Both the position numbers and the translations under genes were made by a program. Shown one piece after another: positions 39,447 to 51,959 of a stretch of DNA of 64,000 bases; the first letter of the stretch is position 1; the number at the start of each line of letters is the position of its first letter. The notes below the pieces were generated by a model. That model saw only the letters and a program-made list of their open reading frames with translations, made no database searches and was not told where the DNA came from. The stretch spans positions 11,586,001 to 11,650,000 of the forward strand of contig CM028890.1 in the NCBI GenBank assembly GCA_016801885.1, written 5' to 3'. This DNA comes from Toxotes chatareus (lineage: Eukaryota; Chordata; Actinopteri; Toxotidae).

Positions 39447-41451
39447 GATCAATATACAGTGTGAGCTTTATTGTTACACTGTGTATGGAGAGGCCAATGC
39501 CTATCCCCCATTCACTGTAGTGAGAGCTGGTTGAGGATTAGCTTTCTGAGGAAATTTGAAAATAGAACAAGTGCCCTTCTTCTACCCAAACTCCTTGTGC
39601 ACACTCCTCTCCACAAAGGCCACTTCCATCCTGTTTCCCTGTGTACAGAGTGAACTGGTTCCAAGTGGAGTCAACTAAATGCCCAAAAAAAGTACATAAT
39701 CCTCTTCTGATCCGCTCAGAAATCTCTTTGTTCTAACAGTTTTATTTTCTTTGGTATAGCAGATGTATGAATCTCTTTCTCATCATTGCTGGTGTAATGC
39801 ATTAAATAAAAGCCCATGATATTGTCAAGTTGTTTGCTTTGTAATATTTTATCAGTTGCCAGAGGAGCCACAGATCTGAATGATGAAAAGACAGCAGTCA
39901 TTCATTGCCTGGCTGTGTGAAAGTAGTGTCTCTTTATGGCTTCTTGATTACGCTGATCTCACCATCATGCTGGCTGTGTCACATGGCTAACCATATGCCA
40001 GCCATTGGGTAAGTGACACAGAGACCAGGCGCAGTTATCCCAGCATCTCACAAAGCTTCTGAGCTCAACTGAGAAGGAAACTCAGTAGCAGCATGCAAAG
40101 CAGTTCTTCTCAGTGTCCTGAATGACTAGCATCGGTTCTTCAAAAAAATTTGTTTGGTGCTTGGCTGCAGCTCTGTCTGCGTAGTCCCACTCACTGAAGT
40201 AACACTGAGGCCAAACATTCTGTACTTCTGGAACAGGAAGTACTGTCACTTTGGCAAACACACCAAACTCTGTTTAAAATTGTTGATAGTTGATTAATTT
40301 CCTACTTGAATAACAGAGATGAACACTGGTTTTTAAGTTCTACATATCGGCATTACTCTTAAACTTGTTGGACCTGATTTTGGTTTGAGCCTCTAAACTA
40401 TCAATCAGGGCTCATGTTCACTGTGTACTACATTCAGTGAACGAGTCACTGAACATGCACCGATCCCTCGCAGTGAAAGGATCCGAGATCTCAGGAACTG
40501 CTGAGTATCTCTGAGTTTTTTTCAGTTCTTGCCTTTTTTTGCTCACTATTCATGTTGTGTTCTGCCATCCATATATTCATTGCCATGGATATATTCGATA
40601 TATTTATATCTCATTCCCTGTGACCCTGGATCTCTAGTCTTAAAGTCACTCTTAAATTAAAGACATCTACAAACATGTAAAAGTAAAAACCACCTCCTCC
40701 AGTGTCTTCGCAGTCAGACTAATAAGTAAGCAGTATGTGAGCATTATGCAAAGGAGGCGACTTTGCTCTTCATGAGTCAGCTGTGTCAAGTCTGGAGTCA
40801 GGAAAAGTTGAGGAAACAGCTGTTTCCTTGTGTCGCCTGACTTTTTTATTTCCACTGTGAACCAGTAAACCTGACTACCTTTTAGTGTAGTTGTAAAGCT
40901 GTATGCACACAATTTCTGCTCAGCATGGTCTGCCATATAGCCATCCACCTATGTAATGTCATGCGTCACGTTATGAATTATTCAGAGGCAGTCAGATCTC
41001 CAAAAAGGAAAAACAGTAAAGAATTTGGTTTGACCTCTGAATGACCAGGTGTTATAACAATAGTCCCTTTAGGTTGTCTGTCTGGATTTTGATGTGTTTT
41101 CCTTTGCCGTATCAGTTACACCTCCTAATGTCTGGTTTCCAATTTCACGCATTTCTTTCTTTCCTTCTTTCTCTCAGCCTTTCTACAGTACGGTGAATAC
41201 ACGTAATCAGATCAGGAAGAAAGGAGGACTTGTTCAAATTTGGACAGGAACAGCACAATAACTGGTCTGGCCAGGGAATTGATTTCAGAGCCTGTTGTTC
41301 AGGGATAAACTTATCAAATCTCAAGGTCATCTCTTCTTTTAGTCCCTATTGTTTGCGTTCCCTACCAACCACTGCCAATGAGAACGAGATACCTGTGACC
41401 ATCAGAGAAACATCATGCACGAAATAATGAAATACACATTTGTGTGTAGCT

Positions 41452-41665
41452 GCCCGGTTAGCTCAGTTTAGTAGAGCACAAGACTCAATCTCTTGGAGTC
41501 ATGGGTTTGAGCCCCACTCCACTTTGAGCCCATGGGTGGCACCGCCTTCCATAGGCCCACCACCTTTGGGAGTTGCTGTGGGACTTTGGTGCATTGTTGA
41601 CTGGGCAGCAGTCGCCCCTGCGACCTGGACCCAGATAAGTGGCAGATGATGACGTGATGACATGA
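41452..41665 (+). mobile_element. tRNA-Lys-like SINE
   Basis: The head (41452-41525) follows tRNA-Lys: GCCCGGTTAGCTCAGT, TAGAGCA, an anticodon region that lacks the lysine UU, and a B-box-like GGGTTTGAGCCCCA. The acceptor stem does not close. The tail contains CCTGCGACCTGGACCCAGAT then AAGTGGCAGATGATGA, the end phrase shared by many fish SINEs. It is therefore a SINE insertion and not a functional tRNA gene. Confidence 0.75.
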
Positions 41666-41749
41666 CATTTGTGTGTCCTTTACGGATATATTTCTTTGCA
41701 CATAAAAGAGGACATTTTGTCACGGGGGGAGGCAAGGACTTGTGCAAAT

Positions 41750-42115
41750 GCAAAACAACCTCAAAGAAAAGCAGAATCAGAGAACTAAAAATCTTTTAAT
41801 AAACCAAAAATCATCTACATGGGAGAAACAAAACCTCAGGAACAAAACTAAACAACAAAAATACAGAAGTCCTTACTTGAAACAAAACCAAGGTAAGTTC
41901 ATGAGGAGGAAAACGCAAGACACAGGAACATGAACAGACTCGAGCACAGACACTGACATGGAAACGACGAACCAACAAGAACACAGGGAAACGACGAGAC
42001 TTAAATACACAAGGCAATGGGCAACAGGTGAAACCAATTAGGGCTGGACAGACAATCACCAATGGAGGGAAACAAGACAAAGACAGGTGAAATGATGCAA
42101 AAAGCACAAGATGTA
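41750..42115 (-). repeat. A-rich interspersed fish repeat
   Basis: A purine-rich stretch with phrases such as AGGAACATGAACAGACTCGA, ACTTAAATACACAAGG, AACAGGTGAAACCAATTAGGG and AAACAAGACAAAGACAGGTG, which I recognise as a dispersed fish repeat. It accounts for the 128-codon Phe/Leu/Cys-rich minus-strand frame here. Confidence 0.55.
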
Positions 42116-45100
42116 TAAGTGAACTTATACATACATGACTTAAGGAACTTGGCATGTTACTCATACGACATTTGGAGAGACCAGGCTGGAATGTCATTAG
42201 TTTTATTCAGAGTCACAGGTGTTTATTTATAAATTCAAATATTGGTTAAACAGATCTAACTGAAAGTAACTTAATGAAATAAAAGAATAATTAAGAATTA
42301 ATTCTGCAATTAAATGAAATACGTACATAGTTAATCATTTCATCATGCTGCCATTCAATCTTATTTGTACTCCTTTTTATTCAGGGATAAAAAGGTGCTT
42401 TAGGCAGATAACTGGGTAATGTTCAGGACAAGTCACCTGTCAATCACAGGTTTTCAGATAACAGCTTTAAACGCACAACACAAGATTAAATGACCTGGTT
42501 ATGTAGCAGCAGATATAAAGTGGTGCTTTGTGTGTAGATTTTCAGTATTTGAATACAATGCTGGAAATTGTATATCGCTGTTGTTTCATGGAAAAGGTTA
42601 CACAGTACACATGCTTAACATTCAGACCCCCCCCCCACCGGTTATAATACAAACAGACTCACACACACAACAGGTTCAGTGAGGATTTACAGCTACAGCC
42701 TGGAATATATTTTATTACACACACCACCACTAGCTGTAATCCTCTTTAACAGGGTCCTGTTTGCTGACACTTGGCAGATAGGACATACAACTGAGAGAGA
42801 GAATTATTCCCTCAGCCATGGCTAAAATTAGCATAGTTAACCTGTGAAACATTGACCCTGCATCAGCTATGATGACAATTTTAATGACATTTTCATGCTG
42901 AATCACCAGCAGTGCTGGAGCTGTCACTTCTCAAACCAGGTGTTTAACAGTTGAATAAACAACAAAGCAAGCCTCTGTTTTCCTGCTGACTTCCCTCTTT
43001 TACATCTTATTTGGACACAGATTGTGGAATTGTTTGCCTTATCTTTTCAATCCAAAATTTTGAAAAACTTCCTCATAAAGTTGATGCCTTGTAATTGTGC
43101 AGAACGAATAAATGCCTTTAAATGCTGATGAATTGATGAATGAATGACTGATCGTACTAAAGAAAAGCAGTAATATCTTTTGGTCTGTCTAGGCAGGTTT
43201 GAATAATTTAGAGGAAATGTGAAACATTTTAATAAAGATCAGATCAAATATTGTCCATGGGCAGCAACATGATAATCTTCATAAAGTCTCAAGATTAAAG
43301 TTGGAGAACGAAACCAACCGTGCACAGCACTCCACTTCATACATCTCAGCAGTTACATAACTAGCTTCGAAACCGGCATTTGTCTTGTGGTGCTGACACG
43401 TGGATTGTGTTTAATGTTAAGTTTGGAGCAACAATTGTTGACATTACTTTCCTGTTTCCATTTAGTAGACTTGTGTATGTGAGTTTGCTTGCAGCATTAC
43501 ACCGGCAGTGTCAGACTGTGGTAATCATCCATTTGTTCTTCTGTCAACAGTCAACTCCAACAAAACAGAAGCTTTTTAAAGGGTTATTTGGAAGGAGACA
43601 GTGGCCATGTGATCATAGTAAGCCACTTGAATCATAGCTGTGCATATTTGCTTTCATAAACCTGCCAACAGAAGATCTAAACAAGAACAAGTACCTGGAA
43701 AAAGACTTATTAAATTACACGAGAGAACACATTGCCTCATCTGTTTGCTTTAAACTGGATGTCCACTGGTTGGTGGGTCAGAGTCTGGTGGGTGAAGTGG
43801 ATGCACAAACCCTAATTTGGGTTGTGTGGGTGTCTCAACGTGACCATGTGTTGGATCCAAAGGAACAATCAAACTGGGATAAGGGAGGGTGACTGTGGGG
43901 ACAATGCTAAGGCTGTCCGCTGTAGGCCCCATGCCACATAAAGACCTGATTATACCCCCTATTGGCTGGCCTTGCCGAGTGGACAGACAGTGGACTCAGT
44001 ATTTCCCTTCCTCTGTTGAGCAGTGGGGACTCTCCTCCAGTCTCAGCCAGGGCAAAGCAATTTAAGGGGAACTGTTGTTTTGGAGAGCCACTGTGGGAAA
44101 GTCATTAAAGTGTAAAGCATCTCTCTTTTATTTCTTTCTAAAGGACTCCTGGAAGAGGCATCCACTAAGGCGGTGGATGGTAATGAGTGGTGACACAGAC
44201 CGGCCACCCCCACCGTCCCGTGTGTGCAGATAGCCACTGCCATGGCAAACTGGTTGTCTGCTAAAAAACAGGCCTGTCGGACGCACACCGAGAAGAGCTT
44301 TCTCTCTTCCACAGGTGGCCAGTGTCTGCGAGCAAACTACTAAATCAGGTCTTTTCTTCCAACAGGAAAAGGACTTTCACTCACTTTGGTGGCTGCTGGT
44401 GGTGTGTTGGTGTGGTGGGTATTCTGTCATGTTCTCCTTACGTTGGCCTGTCATTATTTATTTAAAGGGGACTTGGTGAATACCTAATACGCAACACATG
44501 GCCCTTAGAGGTGCTGAGATAAGGCCTTTAATTTAATCAAGGGTCATTCCTCGACCGTCTCCTCTTTCTGATCATATCATTATTATACCATGCAGTATAT
44601 GTTTAAGTGGTGAACTGCACAGTGCACAGGTGAGTACAAAACTACCTATCATCCTTTCTCACACTGACATGACCCACATGGCAGGCTATTATCATGGCAT
44701 TACAAAACCACAAAAGCAGATGTAACAGCACCCTGGGACAAAGGTACAATAAGCAGCTATCTGCTCTGCATTATAATGACAGAACATTGCCTTTTCTGCA
44801 AAAGCACATCAGTGGAGTTCCCTGCAAGTTGAACTGCTGCATATAAATCAGTCAGGGTTGAATCAGCAGGTGAACTGCGTGCAGTAAAATGATGGCAGAC
44901 ACAGAAAGAGCTGACAAAGGTCTAATGTTGAATTTCAGAGAATGACAACCCCCCTCAAATCTGGAACACAGAAACCGGTCTGAAGCAGTCTGCTGAGGAG
45001 AAGTGTTTTTCATTCATTGTCCTAGACTTTCTTTGAAAAAGGGGGGCCTCTGCTGGAAAGCAGTGGTACCACATGTTGTTTACCAACCCATTTGCACTGC

Positions 45101-46509
45101 AGGACATCCCAAAACAGTATTCATTTGGCTCATTTTGCTCTGTAACTATAGCATGCAGTTTTCTCATGAAACATAATCCATACAAACATTCTGTACTGTA
45201 CATAGTATCCAAATGTTACCCCACAGATGAAATATTCAGTGTTCTAGAAATCAGGTGTAAGTTCCCTCAGGAAGACTTACAACGCAGTCCACTCACCATG
45301 AAATGTTATTTTGGCTTTCTGGACTCACGAGTTAAATATTTGACCAGTAGTCCCCCTTAAATATTAGCACACCAGTGTTCTATTTTCAGTCTGTCTATTG
45401 ATTAGTTTGGTCAAACAGTGGGCCACATGCAAAAGGATAACACTCACAGAACAGGTCAAAGACATGCAGCCGAGGTGAAGCGAAACAAGCATAACTGTCC
45501 ACACTGTGGTGCATGGTAGTATGACGGAAGCAACTGAAAGCAACATTGATCAGCTTGGCTGATGGCTGTATATAGGAAAGGGTGATTGATTTGAAGGCCT
45601 CTGCATTAATGCCACTGACACAAAGCTAGATCCTGGTGGTCAACCTGTTATTTGCAATGTTTTCTTGTGCTTTTATATTTTCCCCGGAACTGCACTGGGA
45701 TTCTGTGTCTGTACACTACTGAGTACATTTCCTTCTCCCAGGGCCCACATGTAAACTTGTGAAAAGCGAGGTTATGCAACAGCCCGGCCACTTGAATAAA
45801 CTGCCATTTACTGTGGGTGAATGGAGGAGTTAAGAATGGTGAGGGACCCATTGTCAGCGGTCATTGGTATGCAGAGCACTGCAGCATCACGATTAGGACC
45901 CTCGTTGGTTTTAATCGAAGTCCACTGTATCTTTACCCCTGATCTGTGAGGCGCTTTCTTCTCCATGTCGCTCCCAGACTGCTGCTGTCACAGAGACCAG
46001 CAGAAAGAGCCCAGCAGTCACGAGGCCCGCCCATGCACAGCACATGGACAACCAAAACACCCCTGTCAAAAATGAAGCCAACTTTGTCTGATATGTTTTC
46101 CCACCAAATCATATGTTCAAAGGTACTCAGAGACCAATCTTGAGTAAACACTTCACTTGCAGGGTTGCAGGGGGGGGACTAAAGTATGTTGTTGTGCTCA
46201 CCAGTACAATGAAGCAATAACCAAAGGTAGACACTTAGTCAATAACAACCCAAATCAATAGAATTTTCTCCTGCACTAAATAAGTCAGTGCTTTTAATCT
46301 AACAAAGCAATCTATAATCTCTTTGTTGACCCCAGAGAAACAGTGCTTGAATAAGAATTCAGCACCTATTGTCATCTGAGCCAACAGAGCATGCAGATAA
46401 CCAATGGCCTGGTTCATTTCAGTCTAAACACAAGGATGCACCCCAGTTCAGTAAATCCTCCTTCTCCTCCCTCCCAGCCTGTCTTTGGAAATGGAGTGAA
46501 CTGGGTTAG

Positions 46510-46722
46510 AGTTATATAACCAGTGTCTGCTCTCATAGATCCTCAGCAGCTCGTCTTCCCCTAATCTTTTCAGCTTGATTACACCCTCCATCCCCCCTCC
46601 TCTGCCGACTCGTTCAACTGAATGTTCTCACACACACAAACACATCCACACAGCAGCACATGAACAGAGCGTCGGGATCCGCCATGCACCGGTTTAGAGC
46701 GGATGGAATGCTTCTGATTGCA
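46510..46722 (+). other. Possible promoter and first exon, unproven
   Basis: TTATATAACC at about 46512 resembles a TATA box. About 170 bases downstream is GCCATGC at 46681-46687, opening MHRFRADGMLLIAG, and then a donor-like CAG followed by GTGTGAGT. The donor runs straight into a (GT)n microsatellite, which may explain it by chance. No downstream exon could be linked. Confidence 0.15.
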
Positions 46723-46727
46723 GGTGT

Positions 46728-46750
46728 GAGTGTGTGTGTGTGTGTGTGTG
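46728..46750 (+). repeat. (GT)n microsatellite
   Basis: About ten GT units. Simple repeat. Confidence 0.9.
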
Positions 46751-48817
46751 GCTGCAGCAGTGTTCTGTCAGCGTGCAGCATCTCGTCATGACAAACAAGA
46801 AGACGATGATGAGGTGACTGCATCCGAGGTTAGCTGTGCATGTTCGCCAGGCTTACGCCTGAAATTTCCAGACCTTTCCGGTTGTTTGCACTGCATCTCA
46901 GCATCACGAGCAATCTGTATCAGTCATTACTGCAGAACAATCTACTTCAAGATGTCAACAAAAAGAGAATGTACTCTGATAATATTTGACATGTTGACTG
47001 CCTCTGCCTTGTCAGTGGTTTTGTAACATGCAGCAATGCTGAAAGGAGGCTGCTGATATCGTCAGTATGGATGCAACATAAAATTGAGCTTTATGAAAGC
47101 GTGTCAGCATTTACTTCTGCTGGTTTACAGTGTGTCTCTGGCTCTTTAAATGATTTTTCTCTTTGATTTTCTGACAGAAATTCAAATATTGCTCTGTTCT
47201 TATTGTTTGCTAAACAACAAAAGCCAACATTTTGCAGTCACGGGGCACATTTGATCGCTGCAGTGATAAAAAGGAAAGCCGGGTCAAAGGATTAGACAGT
47301 GTGTCGGCCAAACAAGAATTGTAATTTAATTTTAGCAATAAGGAAGTCTGCATGCTTATACAGTGGCACTGTAAAAGAGCCATTTGGACATTGCATAAAA
47401 GGATTATAAAGGCAAAGCTTTATTTTTTTACTTACAGTGCTTAGAAAAATGGATTTTAAAAGTAGTCTGAGGTTCAAAGGGCAGAGGTTGATTTCCATTT
47501 CGTCCTTTTTTTGTGACAAGTAAGCTAAACTGCAGCTTTAAACCATGACCCTTCTCCCTGACCTTTGCTCACCAAGAGCATAAACATGTAAATGTGCTCT
47601 TCAGGCTGCAGCTTACCTGCAAACCTGTTCACCTCTGCAGGGCAGTAAATCTTCCAGTCTCCAGCTGGCTAAACATTTAATATGTTTTATGAGCCTCTTC
47701 AGTCAAGGCCAACAGGCAGAAGATGCAGGAAGTGGGCATGTTTGACAGTGGCCCCATGGGAAATGTTTTGTGTAATGCAACATAAACCTGGAAGCAGTTG
47801 AAATTTGGAGAGGAGGGGTGGGTGAGTGGAAGAGGGAGTCAGTAGTTTTCATGTTTTCCCACAATATTAACTTTACTGGTGCAGGCTTAATCACAGAAAA
47901 TCCCATTATTTTCTGTTGATATATGACAGCCTCCGTGTCTTGGCTGAGTTCCCTGCCTGGCTCATCCAGTAACGGTGACCATCCCAAACCCGCCATCTGC
48001 TGCTAGAAACTCTTACTGACAGTTTTTTTTTTCTCATCCTTACTGTAAACTTATGTCAAAATCCACCAGGAACCCAATCAGACACAATCTTGTTGTGTTT
48101 TCATATTACAAAACTGAAGTAAACAGGATTTGTAAATAAATCAATACATCTAAAAACATACAATACATCTACAACCTTTTATCTGTAGCGTTTCATGTTT
48201 TCATATGGTCAACCAAGACTCAGTGGATATAAAACTCACACTGATACACAAAGGTTTTTCCTTTATCAAAAATTCAGCTCTGAAATTGAATGTCTGTAGT
48301 TCTTGGAGCCTCTCAAAAAAAAAAAAAAAAAAAAGGGTCCTGAGTCAGTTTTGTCATCTGTGAGCTGCCTCAGAAAGTAGGACACCCCAGATCTGTGCCT
48401 TCATCATTTCATGAGCACAAGGGAGCTTTATCAGCATCACGGATTTTGAAAACGATTCTCTCATAACATTGACATAATCAGCTGACATTGCCAAGCACAA
48501 CCAAGTGTCATATTTTCACGCAGTGATAAGAAATCTTCAAGAAATATGATGTGGACAATCAACACTTTTATCTTGCAGACTTCACAAAGCAATGCTTTAT
48601 GAAAACAGCAAACAAATTCTAATGATTCTTATTCACACCAATAATCTGTCATTGTGGTTTGCAATATCACCAGAATCATTTGAGTATAATCTACACCATT
48701 TGTTTTCTGACAGGCTAAACAATAGCCATCGGACACTTGTTGTGATCTACTGACATCTGTTGGTTTGATGTAAAATGACATTTTATATAACTTTGCTTAA
48801 AGTCATACATGTGGATC

Positions 48818-48836
48818 TAGCGCCCTCCAGTGGCAA
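48818..48836 (-). promoter_or_regulatory. CTCF-like motif between the glul and tmem275/kncn territories
   Basis: On the minus strand it reads TTGCCACTGGAGGGCGCTA, a close match to the extended CTCF consensus including the GCGCTA end, with one core difference (G for A). It is about 2.4 kb from the tmem275 stop codon and could act as a boundary, though this is inference. Confidence 0.4.
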
Positions 48837-49014
48837 CAGCTATAAACTCACACATAAGCACTGGTAGAAGAGCCAGATGGAGCTCATATTGAGTTCTTTA
48901 CTCAAGGCCATCTTGATGTGATGGGACAACATTTTCTGTTCTTCACACCAGAAAATGTGTGAACTAGCCCACCTTACATTTTAACAGGAAAGTGGATGTA
49001 GCCAGAGCTGAGAC

Positions 49015-49225
49015 AATCAATCAACTATTCGATTAGTCAAATGACTTTTTCTTTTTCAGACAAAACAAGAAAACTGAAGATTGTTTTTCTGCCATCTTTC
49101 TGACATCTTGGGAACCATTCCCTTTTTATGTCTTGTTGTTTTCCCTCAAACTGCTCTGAAATAATCATTTTAGACTAATTTTTGGAATAAACTGATTTAA
49201 AGATAATCAAGCCCCAAAAAAACGA
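49015..49225 (+). repeat. Degenerate TIR-type fish repeat
   Basis: CAATCAATCAACTATTCGAT then TAGTCAAATGAC and a TTTTTCAGACAAAACAAGAAAACTG-type stretch resemble the dispersed fish repeat also seen near 38 kb. Its ends are not defined. Confidence 0.4.
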
Positions 49226-51217
49226 CTCTTATCCAACAAGATCACACTGAACTTGTCTGAAATGTTAGTACATAATAACTCCAGTTGGGCATTTGTATTC
49301 ATTTCACTTCATGATGACACAAAACGCAATGTAGCAAGTACATGGTGTCAAGCCACACATACATAATGAGCAACCTCATGTTCTACTGAAAGGTTTTTTT
49401 TTTTTTTTTTATTCATCTTTTGAGGGATTCACATTTGGATCAGTTACTTTCAAAATAAACAAAATTATAATCTTCACAAAAATATTTTATCATTTACATT
49501 TTACAGATTTTTGTATAAGTGCTACACAAATTAAAATACACAGATAACACCAATAGTTCACAACCAACAGGGTGTTTGCATTTCCATAATTCAGTTCTCT
49601 GAACATGCAGAATTAAGCTCAGCACTCTAATTTGGCTTGAGAAACAGAGCTTAGACAGAGGAACTGGTCCTTTTGAAGAGCTGTGTCACAGATAATCAAG
49701 GATAATACAGTGTAAGGGAATGCTCTGGTCAGTGGCTGTATGTCTGCGGGAGTTCATGCTCCTGCTACATCATATAAGTTTCTGAGATGGAACATTTATA
49801 AGCCATTTGCATGCATTTGTTGTATCCACAAAAACAGAAACCTGTTGAGGCTTTCCTAACAATATGGAGTAGAAATCCAGAGCCAAACAAAGGCTTTCTG
49901 AAGAAAACTGCTGTTGTGCACTTTTATATAGCCCTCATTAGTTTGATCCTGATATTCTCAGTCTAAGGCAACTTTCCTTTCAAAGGAAATCAGGTTTTGA
50001 ATGTCTTTTTTTTTTTTCACCAGTCAGGTTTTCTGACAAGAAGACATCACAGTGATGGGGAACAAATATTTTTTATAACAATCTGAATGTCTAAACTCTG
50101 TCTTGGCTTCCCCATATAGTGTATACTATGTCAAGTCGAGGTTAACTTCTGCTGAATATCAAGGTAAGGTTTGTCATATCAGACATGAAAAAATGACAAT
50201 TCACATGTTCACATTTGTGTGAACTGTGACAATATGCTGTTTTTGTGTCAGACCACACTGTGAATTCATCATCATGACACATTTTTATGCCTTACAGTGA
50301 AGAATTACACTGTATAGGAACTGCTGAACAAACTCTGATGAATGCTACCTTAAACCTGCGATTTGAGTTGCAGCTACCTTCAATAACAAAGCGCATGTGA
50401 AATCAAAACTGTCAAGACTGCAGCGGGAAACAAAAATATTCACAGTGTTATGTTTGTGTGATGACAAAAGTTTGTCAAACTACAAGAATAATGCTCCCAC
50501 AAGCCAACATTGTACATAGTTACATGTAAATACACTGTAACACACTTTTCCATATGCACCATTGGTCATTAAAAAATGCACTGGCTGTAGACAAGTAGTG
50601 TGTAATCACTTACTTAAAATGCCAAGAATTTAAGGTGAGACAACACTGCTTTGGGACCCCTGTGACCTATAATATTTCATGCCCCTAAAACAAGCTTAGC
50701 ACTGAAAATGACAAATGCCAAATGTCACTACTCACAAACCTGTACAGTTCAACTCTGGTTTTCACTATCGACCTTTCACATGTAATCTTTAAATGTTTCA
50801 GAACAAATCAACAATACATTTTTTCAGGAGAGCCCTCTCAAACCACTGCTGACAGCTGAGGTTTCCAATAGCCAGAGTAACAGTGACAGATAAATGCTTA
50901 TGGTTTTAGTTTGATTTCTACAGGAAAACTGTTCATAATGCCCCACGTTAAAAACAAAGACCTGGAGGAAAACAGCACAAGAGAGGTAGGAATTTGAATT
51001 CCAAAACCTATTACCCACAAATACTTGGACGTTTCATTAATTTTGCATGCTAATTACCAGTTGGCTGCACAGCAAGAGAAATCAAAAGCATACTGTTGAG
51101 AACAATCAGAAATATGGCACTATGTAAACTAGAGGACACAATCACACTCAGCAAGCCCTCGACCCAGAAGGATATTTACACTGCTAGCACTCTGGCCTTG
51201 GAAGAGTTTCTGCTCTG

Positions 51218-51838
51218 CTAGGTGACCACTTCTTCACGTGGCAGGTAGAGCCTCACCTCCCCTCCTGCTGCTGTGGAGGCTGAGTAGGTTGCAGTAGCGG
51301 AAACTGAAGAAGGGCCGTTGGTCTCCATGGTGAGGAGCTTGCAGGAGCCTGGTAGGGCCGCGTCAGGGGCTTCCTTTTCAGGGCTGGATGCTCGGGATGA
51401 TCCAGGGGAAGATGTGGGGCTGAGCTGCACAGCTGTAGTATCCTGCAGCGTGTGCTCACTGGTCTCAATTTCAAATGCTGCCCCACCAGTTAGCCCACCA
51501 TGTCCCATCAATCCTGTGCCCCTCCCGCCCACCTTAGACCTCCGTGAACTGTGGGGAGGGGGAAGGCGACTGCACACACAACAGGCCCCGAAAAATGAAA
51601 AGGCCACCAGCAGTAGGATAGGTCCGATGATGATAGGGGGGTTGGCAGAAGGCACCAGTGTCCTGAAGGCGAATGCTCCCACCAGAGTGATGTTGAGTCC
51701 TGCCAGCATGATGCATAGTCCACAGGCACAGCAGAGTGCCGGAGAGGGTAGGCCATGAGGGCGAGACTTCCTCCTCTTCTTCTTCTGCTGCTCCTTTTTA
51801 GGTACAGGGGTGCCGGTGTTTCTGTCAGTGATGACCAT
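51218..51838 (-). CDS. tmem275: Transmembrane protein 275
   Basis: A 206-residue, single-coding-exon membrane protein. The ATG at 51836-51838 has a good context (GACATGG). Order: a Lys/Arg-rich stretch (about 14-26, KKEQQKKKRRK), PHGLPSPALCCACGLC leading into membrane segment 1 (about 34-57), a short loop with FRTLVPSANPP, membrane segment 2 (about 68-89) ending in FFGACCVCSR, then a Ser/Pro/Gly-rich tail with ETSEHTLQDTTAVQLSP. Twin hydrophobic segments with Cys clusters and the QDTTAVQLSP tail match my recollection of TMEM275. The function of this family is not known. The neighbour kncn on the same strand supports the call, since the two are adjacent in mammals. The frame stays open upstream to a TTG at 51911-51913, with a stop two codons beyond. 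Confidence 0.85.
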   Translation of the reverse strand: MVITDRNTGTPVPKKEQQKKKRRKSRPHGLPSPALCCACGLCIMLAGLNITLVGAFAFRTLVPSANPPIIIGPILLLVAFSFFGACCVCSRLPPPHSSRRSKVGGRGTGLMGHGGLTGGAAFEIETSEHTLQDTTAVQLSPTSSPGSSRASSPEKEAPDAALPGSCKLLTMETNGPSSVSATATYSASTAAGGEVRLYLPREEVVT

Positions 51839-51959
51839 GTCTTCACCTCTGTCTCGCTTCCTCAGTGTTATTATAGCTCCCTGTGTTTCAATCCGAATTC
51901 TTCCCCATGGCAATGTTTAAATAAACTGTGTCCAATTCACAGCATGGAAACATCTTTGT
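51839..51959 (-). other. tmem275: tmem275 5' UTR segment with probable splice acceptor
   Basis: On the minus strand TGTCATTTACAG ends at 51960, a reasonable acceptor, so this exon may begin at 51959. It contains short out-of-frame ATGs before the chosen start, including CCATGG at 51906-51908. The upstream non-coding exon and promoter were not pinned down; the GC-richer stretch at about 53280-53480 is a candidate promoter. Confidence 0.4.

Larger units (their letters stand above)
23018..51217. other. Non-coding region between glul and tmem275
   Basis: About 28 kb without a recognisable protein-coding gene. It contains diverged interspersed repeats (listed separately), homopolymer and microsatellite tracts such as 25870-25882, 26420-26438, 35793-35810, 48313-48334 and 49387-49410, two CTCF-like motifs and three unproven exon-like segments (31672-31775, one ending at 33819, and about 46545-46722). 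I checked the longer frames (for example 25576-26007, 36902-37231, 38913-39236 and 44043-44312) and none shows a domain, signal peptide or consistent splice partner. Confidence 0.6.

Noticed and set aside
41452..41525. tRNA-Lys gene
   Set aside because: Anticodon bases are lost and the acceptor stem is open, and a SINE-type tail follows; it is a SINE head.
44043..44312. 89-codon minus-strand frame
   Set aside because: No recognisable motif; flanks lack convincing splice sites.
46730..47026. 98-codon frame with a secreted-protein look
   Set aside because: It begins at GTG inside a GT repeat with a stop just upstream. The apparent signal peptide is microsatellite translation.
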